From assembly GCA_020310875.1 (NCBI GenBank), contig CM035423.1, positions 139,819,748-139,883,747 on the forward strand: DNA of 64,000 nt, written 5' to 3'. Source of the DNA: Ceratopteris richardii (taxonomy: Eukaryota; Streptophyta; Polypodiopsida; Polypodiales; Pteridaceae). The notes under the pieces were generated by a model that ran no database searches, was not told the origin of the DNA, and saw only the letters and a list, made by a program, of their open reading frames with translations. Below are positions 56,176-64,000 of this stretch, in pieces (the first letter of the stretch is position 1; the number at the start of each line of letters is the position of its first letter). Position numbers and translations under genes: made by a program.

Positions 56176-57760
56176 TGTTGGAGTTCAAGGACTTTGGAAG
56201 CACACAAATAGTACAAGGGAGAAGAAGAAACTTAGAGAACAACACAACACTAATTGTACTACCAAGTGATTGTACCAACACTAATTGTACTATCAAGTGA
56301 TTGTACATAGATAAGTGACCCATTAGGGTTATAATAGTATATACAAGTGGAAGGGGAAAAATCTCTTAAAGAGGGAAAAAGGTGCCTCGACAATCCTAAG
56401 TATGTTCACACACATCAATACCAAAACATATCAACAAATCCCTGTAAGAGTGATGCAATGAACAAGGAGTTGGCACTCATGTATAAAGAAGTGCTAAGCT
56501 ATGTGGAATGAAATAAATCCACAAAAGGAAGTAAGCCTAAATCTTTGCCAAAAGCTTCAAACTTCTCCCTAGGTAGAGGCTTTGTGAAAAGGTCTGCAAC
56601 ATTATTTTGTCTGGGCACATAAGCCATATTGATCTCTCTAGCAGAGATTTTGTCCCTAAAATAATCATAGCACACCTCAATGTGCTTTGTGCAAGCATGG
56701 AACATAGAATTCCTTGCAATTGTTGATGTAATCTGACTATTAGTAAATATGGTGGTGGCAGAAGACTGATCGAAATCAAACAAAGGTGTATGAGCTACAC
56801 ACATTAAAAAATAGCTACGAAAGCTACCCTATAGTCAGCCTCACAACTAGAAGTGTTCATAATAGACTGCTTCTTTATCAACGAAGATATGCATGAGCTA
56901 CCAAGCATGGAGCAAAAGCACTCGTGTTCACACGTATCATAGAAACTAGCCTAATTTGAGTCTCTAGCGATAATGATCTCCCCTTGGGATAAAACAAATC
57001 AAGCAATTGGGTACCACTCAAGTAGCAAGAGATGCGTTTAACGGCCAATGCATAAACTTGCTCATCTGAGAAGCAACAAACTGAATATCATGCTGATTTA
57101 TGCATAAGTAAATCAAGCATTCAACAACTTGCTGATAGAGAACAATGTCAAAGCATCTGGTATCAAATTATGCATTTTGTTTGGCACAAGGTTATTCCCC
57201 CATCAACTTGCATAAATTGAATACCCAAATATGATACAAATTCCCGAAATTGGACACCTCAAAAGAGGCATGCAAGTCAGCCTTAAATTCAGCAATATTC
57301 TTTTCATTGGGACTAGTAAGCAATATGATGAGTACTACATCTACAAGCTAGACATATAATGTGCTCTTAGTTGGATTGTTCTAGCAAATAGAAATGTATC
57401 TTTTCATACCAAGCACATGGTGCTTGCTTCAATCCATACAATTCCTTTTTCAACCTGCACACTCTGTTTTCATGCCCTTACTATAAAAAACCATGGGGTT
57501 GAAATACATACAGTTCAATATAGATCACCACACAAAAATGAAGTTTTAATGTCCAACTAATGTACATTCCGGCCATGATGAATTGAAAGTGAAAAAGTGC
57601 TATGAACGTGGTCATTTGGCATGTGGGAGCAAATGCTTCATTAAAATCAATGCCCTTCTCTTGAGCATAACCTTTGGCAAAAATCCTAGCCTTGTACCTA
57701 TCATCTATTCAATGGCCTATGTTCTGTCTTGTATAGCCATTTAGTCAATCGGTGAAGACC
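56176..57760 (-). mobile_element. Copia element G: 3' part of an A-family element
   Basis: 3' LTR 56176-56436 (261 bp, TGTTGATATG … CTCCAACA on the minus strand), then RNase H (56499-56804: 'FHACTKHIEVCYDYF', 'VPRQNNVADLFTKPLP'), then RT remnants to 57760 that match 31565-32230 of element A. It preserves the RNase H, PPT region and full LTR that A has lost. Its 5' part is missing. Confidence 0.85.
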
Positions 57761-59655
57761 TAGCAACTAGTCAACTCCAAACACATGTTGCTCTCTGATC
57801 AAGCATTCATTTTTGTGCTTTTTAGCTTGCTAGAAATCTCTTTTTACAAGGTTTCTAGTGACTTTCATTTTTTACTTCAAACTGTTTATTTAGGCCAAAA
57901 GAATATGTGCTAGATCTTTGAACTTGAAAATTTTAGTTTTTTTTTTATATTTTTATCTCATGTAAGAATTAGAAATTCCGGTGGCTTTTGCTACTCCGGC
58001 TTTCCCTAATGACATAAGGATCATTGAAAATGGAGGAGATTTGACAGGTTTGGGTAGAGAAATTTTTCTTAGTAGTCACCTCTTGATAATTGCAGAAATG
58101 AAGTTGGCAATTTCTTTAGAGATCTTCTTGGTATTACTTCACTTCCAAACTTGGCAAGCAAGCATATGGATCATTTTCAGACCCTTGAATCTTCTAGAGT
58201 GCACTAGTTTGACTTAGAAAATTAGATTTTAGAATAGAAATTTGGAATTGTGCAAGTTGTAATAACACATTATTCTTGTATAGATTGACAAGAAGGGTAC
58301 CCACATTTATTGTATTTGTAAGTTGAGGAGGTGAGTAGCACCTGCCTCAGCAAGTTGAGGAGGTGAAATTCCTACCTCAAAACTCAATTGGATGTAGTTA
58401 TTTGGGCAAGGGAATGAGCGCATTAGAGGGGACAAACATGGGTGGGTGCACATGCAAAGTTCACTAGTCATTTCATCATCGTCCATAGACGCACCATCAT
58501 GGCATAGGCTAATTATGTGTTAAAAGTATGCTAAGCACAATTAAAAGAATAAGCCCACTCTAATTGTAGCAATTAAGAAACAAAATAATAATAATAATAG
58601 AAATCATTAAAAGATAAGCACCTTCTTAGTACAATCATAATAACAAGTATTATTTAGTCTTGGACTTATTCGAGGAAGGTTAAGAGTTAACCTTAAAGAT
58701 CTTACTTAAAAGATGTTTTTAAGTATCTAGTAATCTTAGACTCATTCCCAAGAGGATAAAAGATAAGTATCTTTTTTTTCATAAGCTCACTCCAAAAGAT
58801 TAAGAGTTGACTCTAAAGTATAACTTGGTGATAATAAGTAATCATCCGAGTTAGTCAAAGCCTACTAAAGGATTGAGATACTTTAGTACTTTACGGGAAT
58901 GTAAAATCTTTATGGATAGATATGAGAAAAGAAAGAGAGTTAAGTTACTCAAGTAGTTCCGGATCCTAAATCCTAAATTGGAGACAGAAATCCTCTAGTT
59001 GGGTTATAGGTCAATGGATGTTGATTGGAAGTATGGACCATATATTTTTATTAACTTTATTATAACATCTATCAAAAGCAAGTTCAAGTGAATTTTCAAA
59101 GAGTTCTCAAAGTCAGAGTATCCATCCATTTTTGCTAGACCCATGCACAATTGGTGCACAGAGATGGATCATAGACAACAATTTTGATGGAGACACCTTG
59201 AATCCACCCAGCTCACATGTTTGTGATATGAATGCCTAGTTCGCTCATAGCAAAATAGTGAATTGGGCGGGGATGTTTTAATCCACCCTTATCATTGTTT
59301 ACCATACTTTGTACTTGGATTGGCTTATCCAATGCAAAGATAGATGGGTTCAAGAATGAATTGGATAGGGATTAAACCATGCAGAATATCTCGGATTAAA
59401 CCATGCACAAGATCCCCCTCTTTTCAGATCCAGCCCGAGATATGATGTCCTTCTTTTTAAAGAGGTGAATCAGAGAGATGACAAACATGCTCTTAAGTTT
59501 GGATCATGGGCTCGAGGGAAACATTATTATATAATTGTACCTTGAAGCATATTTTCAAGGATGAAAAATGTTCTTCAAGGGGGGGGGGGGGTGTTATAAA
59601 GCAACTTGACGAGGCTCAAAATAATAATAACATTAGCTACTTTTGGAGTATTAAA
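57761..59655. other. No gene recognised
   Basis: AT-rich, with a G run (59581-59591). A tRNA-like segment lies at the right edge. Confidence 0.45.
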
Positions 59656-59659
59656 CAAG

Positions 59660-59710
59660 ATATGAGCTTTAGTGGTTAAGGAGGAGGTCTTGGGTTCAAC
59701 CCCAATGACT
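59660..59710 (+). other. tRNA-like segment at element E breakpoint
   Basis: A-box-like 'gagctttagtggttaag' and B box 'gggttcaacccc' are close together (shorter than in a tRNA). They lie about 60 bp from the point where element E is cut. Confidence 0.4.
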
Positions 59711-59731
59711 AGCATGGGGAGAGAGTTTTGC

Positions 59732-61726
59732 CTAAAGAGCTCTAGACTTGAGTCTAATGAGACTCTTGGCCGCTTCCATATGTGGTCTTCTCGGCTTATG
59801 CATAAATTGACTCAATATGCTAACACTATAGCATATATCCACCCTTGTGAGTGTTGCATAGTTCAAACTTTCAACCAAGCTTTGATAGCTTGTGATGTCT
59901 TCAATTGGCTCTCCTTCATAAGCACTAAGCTTATGATTTTGCTCCATAGGTGTACGTGCACACTTGGTATTTTCCATCTTGAACTTGACGAGCATGTCAT
60001 GCACATACTTCCTTTGTGTGATGTATATACCTGAATCTGAGTAGATCAACTTAAATCCAAGAAAATAAGTGAGTGGTCCGAGGTCACTTATTTTGAACTC
60101 CTCCTTCATTTGACTCTTTACCTGTTTGATTCCTTCAAGATCATTGCCTGTGATAATAATATCATCAACATACACACATAAATAGATCACTTCATATCCA
60201 TTCCTCTTTATGAACAAAGAGGTATCTGCCTTGCTAGCTTTGAATCCTTGGTCCTGCAAATAAGTCACCAATTTGAAATTCCAAGCTCTTGGAGCTTGCT
60301 TCAATCCATACAAAGCTTTCTTTAGTTTGCATACATAGTTAGGATGATGTGCATCCTCATATCCAGGAGGTTGTGCCATATACACTTCCTCAGAAATCCA
60401 TCCATTCAAGAAAACATTCTTTACATCAATTTGATAGAGATTCCAATTTCTAGATGCAGCAAGACTAATGAGAACCCTAATTGTAGGCATTTTTGCAACA
60501 GGAGAGAAAGTCTCCTCATAATCAATACCATGGGTTTGAGCAAACCCTTTAGCAACTAACCTTGCTTTGTGTCTATTTATACTTCCATCTCGATTCCTCT
60601 TGATTTTGTATATCCATCGAGATCCGATTACCTTCATAGATGGCTTGTTAGGTACAAGCTCCCAAGTGTCATTCTCCTTCAAGGCTTCCATTTCTTCATC
60701 CATTGCATCTCTCCAAGCTTTCTTGCTTTGTGCTTCTTCGAATGTGGTAGGTTCTTCATTGGTTGAATCCTTTGCAATGTAGATTGAGTGCTTGGTGACC
60801 AAAGAAGTATCATAACCAAACCTCTCTGGTTTCTTCTTCTCCCTTGAAGACCTTCTAAGTGGTTGATGTGAGCTCTCGGGTCCATATGTAGCATCCTGCA
60901 TCTTTGCTTTACCTTTGTTCTTCCATAGCTTTAGTCTTTCCAAGTTTTCTAGGTCAATCTCCGAATCGCTTTCTTCAATATGCTTTGGCTCCTTTGGTTG
61001 AAGTGATGGAAAATCTTCATCCAAGTCATATGGAAGCTTCACTTTCCTGTCATCATCAAACCATGATTTGTTTTCATCAAAAATTACATCTCTACTCACA
61101 TAAAATCCTTTATTGGTTGGATTGTACAATCTATATCCTTTTTGGTTTTGATCATAACCAATAAATACACACTTCTCTGCCTTGGGATCCAATTTCCCTC
61201 TTACTTGAGAAGGAATGTGAGCATAGGCTAAGCATCCAAAGATTTTGCAATGCTCTAGACTAGGTCTTCTTCCATTCCACACTTCATATGGAGTGGTTCC
61301 ATCTAGTGACTTAGATGGAAGTCTATTTATGAGATATGTGGCTGTAGACATAGCCTCTGCCCATAGGTAGTTTGGCAATCCTTTTTCGTTGAGCATGGAC
61401 CTTGCAGCTTCGACAATAGCTCTGTTCCTCCTCTCTGCTACACCATTGAGTTCCGGTGTATACCTTGTAGTGACTTCCCTTTTAATGCCTCTTTCATGCA
61501 AGAAGGCATCAAATTCAGAAGAGAAGTATTCTCCTCCACCATCTGATCTGAGTCTTTTCAAAGTCCTACCTGTTTGGTTTTCAACAAGAGCAATATACTT
61601 CTTAAAGCAATTAAACACTTCATCCTTATGCTTCATGAAAAATAGAATGGTCCACTTGCTACAATCATTTATGAAAGACACATAATATCTTGAGCCTGAT
61701 ATAGATGGCTCCTTACTTTCCTTCAT
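59732..61726 (-). pseudogene. Element E integrase-RT, truncated at both ends
   Basis: One open frame of 664 codons. It starts inside the integrase core ('SGSRYYVSFINDCSKW'), so the HHCC domain and first catalytic Asp are missing. It keeps 'RLRSDGGGEYFSSEF' and 'NGVAERRNR'. RT is complete, with '[20 protein letters not shown]' and 'YVDDIIITG'. It ends after 'MHKPRRPHMEAAK', so nearly all RNase H is gone. The closest relative here is element D. The long frame suggests recent loss, not old decay. Confidence 0.92.
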
Positions 61727-62130
61727 CTTTGTACATAATCAGTCACATTCTGCTTCGGGCTTTTCTTCATTGTTGTGAACTCCATCCACAATTGGTTCTT
61801 CCTTGCTCGAGTGTTGGAGAAGAAGAAAGAAGCACGTGCATTCCAGGTCTCTCTTGATGTCTTGCATCCCTTGACATGAGGTAAAAGAAAATCAGAGATT
61901 GAGTTTAGAATATAGGACCTTGCAAGTGCATCCTTCGAACACCAATTTGAAAGTCCTTCCACTTCTTCATGTGATGGTTGCCCTTTGTTCCTCATGGTTG
62001 GCATTGCTTCATCTCCGGATATGAATCCATATAGATTCCTCCCTTGAAGGTAAGCCTCCATCCTTAGAGACCATGTGGGGTAGTTGTTTTGATCCAATTT
62101 GTCAATTGTTGATGGAAATCCATCTCCCAT
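61723..62130 (-). pseudogene. Element E gag, N-terminal part
   Basis: 135 codons from ATG at 62130: 'IDKLDQNNYPTWSLRMEAYL', 'LPHVKGCKTSRETWNA', 'LWMEFTTMKK'. It stops at 'VTDYVQR' where the deletion enters. The zinc knuckle and protease are absent. It overlaps the next frame by four bases (ATGA). Confidence 0.9.
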
Positions 62131-62142
62131 GTTGCTTGACTA

Positions 62143-62155
62143 TGCTCTGATACCA
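62143..62155 (-). promoter_or_regulatory. Element E primer-binding site
   Basis: TGGTATCAGAGCA on the minus strand, three bases from the LTR. Confidence 0.92.
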
Positions 62156-62158
62156 CTG

Positions 62159-63212
62159 TGAAGAGAGATGGTGGATGCAATCCAAAGATGAGTTGGTGCT
62201 GCTACAACCAGCTTCACACCAGCCAACTGAGACTTCAGAGTTGATTAGTAGACCCTTTGAGCTTCCTAAATCCACCAAAATATCAACCAAGTACTTTGGA
62301 ACATGTATCCCAAAAGTTTAAGTGAAGACAGACAAGTTGCGAAATGACTAGCTCCCAAAACTTGCTATTTTTGGACATACACCTGTTGGAAAAAATGAAC
62401 AGTGCTCTCAACCTGGTATGAATTAGAAAAATTCCTTTTGGGCATAGCAAATAGACTTAACAAGCTTGCTATTCCAAGTTAAAACACTTCAAATGATGGA
62501 CTGAGCACTGAGAACAAATCTTTACAAAGTCTGGAACATGCCCGCCATTCTCGGGGCTCTACAGAGATAGACCAGTGAGCAGTAAATTGCAGATATCTTC
62601 AAAACTATTAATCCAATGATGATGAAAATTATATGCAGAAACACGTTAAAATACTGAAAAATGTTGAGTAGAACTCGAGATATGACCTTCTGAAGTTACT
62701 GCTCTCAATGAGTATGGCAGAGAACAAAACAGAGAAGTAGATGATGATAAATGTATAGATTCACATATGATTACAACCACATTGGCAATGAATCTTTGCA
62801 CAATGGGAGTAGAATGATAGAGCTATGGAGTAAGCTCTTCAATCTCTACAAAATGACATGAAGCGGTCATGTACAAGGCTTGCTAATCGCCTCTTCCTTC
62901 TTGCTCTTTTTATAGCTATTCTTGGAGGGAGGTTTGAATTCGAATTCGAATGGCTCCACCTAAAAGTGATCCCCAAAGTTAGGAGATATTCCCTCAGCTC
63001 AAAAATTCATGGTTTTAGGTAGTTAGAGCCACACGAAATTGCTTTTACATCATGGATGAGGTAAGCCATCCTTTTCCTTTTTCTTTTTTCAATTACAAGA
63101 GATAAAAAAGAACTCTTTTACAAGAGGTGTTCACATGACTACTCATGTGACTTACAAATGAGGATAATATCAAGCATATCAAGCATGTAGGCTTGGGTAA
63201 AATGCACCAACA
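62159..63212 (-). repeat. Element E 5' LTR
   Basis: 1,054 bp. TATA box (CTATAAAAAG on the minus strand) near 62906-62915. Shares the TGTTGGTGCA start with D. Confidence 0.85.
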
Positions 63213-63320
63213 TGTATGTGTGTATGTGTGTGTGTATGTGTTATGAGATATGTATGTATGCATGCAAGTGTCTGTGTATGCATATGTATGTATGTGTATG
63301 TATGTGCGTATGTATATTTG
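63213..63320. repeat. TG/TATG microsatellite
   Basis: TGTATG-type repeats directly at the outer LTR edge of element E. Confidence 0.9.
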
Positions 63321-64000
63321 CTCTCCTCTTGGATTCCTACTCCTCTCGTTCTTTGATGATAGAGAGCAATATATTCCTACTTACAATATATAAAATTATG
63401 ACAACAATAAACATCATTGATGGATCATACATACATAGACTAGAGTTTTTCGTACATTTGATCAAGCTTCTAATATCTATATTATTATGAGAGTAAACCT
63501 CCTGATGAAAGAAATAGCACCTATAATGTCACTCATGCTTACTATTTACTCTATCATCGGATCAGAACTAATAATGAAATACGAATGGAAGCAAAAATTT
63601 GGACAATCACAATAGCTACTACACACTTTCTAACTATAGTGATTGAACTCCAAAACAATAAATCATTCATATAACTGCAATAGTTACTACACACTTTCTA
63701 TACTATTATAAACATTACTAAGAATATATTACTTGAAACAATAAAAGCGTTTCAAAAATAATAGTTAGACTACCCAAGAGTCAACATGGTTTAAATTAAA
63801 AAAATGCTCGCTTTCGATATTTCAACTGTTTCATTGGAAGATTTTTTTAAAATTTTTTTTTAATGGAGGTTTAGTTGAAGCTTATCCCCTCGAGCTTTAA
63901 CTTTGAAATTACAATTGTACAGGGTGAAGGTTTGGATATAGTATCTGTGGGACCTCCCTTATCCCACAAGAATAGAGGTTTACACTGGTTTCAATTGATT
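63321..64000. other. No feature recognised
   Basis: AT-rich. A short direct repeat 'tagctactacacactttcta'-like occurs near 63610 and 63690. Confidence 0.5.

Larger units (their letters stand above)
59732..63212 (-). mobile_element. Copia element E, D-related, internally deleted
   Basis: Minus strand: 5' LTR 62159-63212 (1,054 bp, TGTTGGTGCA … CTCTCTTCA), primer site 62143-62155, gag start, a deletion that fuses gag to mid-integrase at about 61725, then RT, ending abruptly at about 59770. No 3' LTR follows, so no TSD can be checked. Confidence 0.9.

Overview
This window looks like nuclear DNA of a land plant with a large, repeat-rich genome. The grounds are Ty1/Copia and Ty3/Gypsy retrotransposons with tRNA-iMet-type primer sites (TGGTATCAGAGC), plant-type TTTAGGG-like repeats, and a fragment of the plant-only RNA polymerase IV/V largest subunit. 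I see no bacterial-style operon. A gymnosperm or similar giant genome is plausible (old nested elements, interstitial telomere-like blocks) but the sequence does not prove it.

Layout. 1-2160: a broken, partly tandem-duplicated RNA Pol IV/V largest-subunit gene on the minus strand, joined to a Copia LTR remnant (2228-2693). 2700-9200: degenerate low-copy coding stretches that are not standard transposon genes. They include a minus-strand histone H3/CENH3-like gene with a long C-terminal extension, a plus-strand acidic-tailed reading frame beginning head-to-head with it, a Cys-rich transposase-like frame, and two arrays of hairpins that share one strict architecture (15-nt arms, 23-nt loop, nine copies). 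9296-16226: a TATA-driven two-exon gene of unknown function (206 codons if joined), cut inside exon 2 by a 5.8 kb non-coding LTR element (LARD type) with target-site duplication ATAAC. 16.9-28.6 kb: decayed LINE pieces on both strands, a decayed Gypsy element with repeat-flanked integrase/chromodomain remnant, a Gypsy gag remnant, and tRNA-like modules.

30.4-41.3 kb: an old Copia family (elements C and A, minus strand). Element A is split inside its integrase gene by a second, Tnt1-like Copia element B (33144-38821, TSD TAAAG). B carries a 5S-rRNA-like/tRNA-A-box module in its leader. 42.7-50.2 kb: an intact, young Copia element D (42914-49350; 1,384-codon gag-pol; two 1,022-bp LTRs; TSD TATAA) sits inside an older solo LTR of its own family (TSD GTCAG). 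50.2-54.9 kb: microsatellites, a mosaic of telomere-like and CATA repeats, an AT-rich minisatellite with a long (TA)n tract, a GC-rich solo-LTR-like block and a low-order satellite. 56.2-57.8 kb: element G, the 3' part of an A-family element. 59.7-63.2 kb: element E, a D-related Copia with an internal gag-to-integrase deletion and a lost 3' end.

How it fits together. Most of the window is retrotransposon strata: A, C, G and the LINEs are oldest, B and the solo LTR are younger, and F and D are youngest. Only D still encodes an uninterrupted polyprotein. The part least explained by known repeats is 2.7-10 kb: gene remnants, predicted introns that contain the hairpin arrays, and recurring promoter motifs. 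It is the best candidate for something undescribed.
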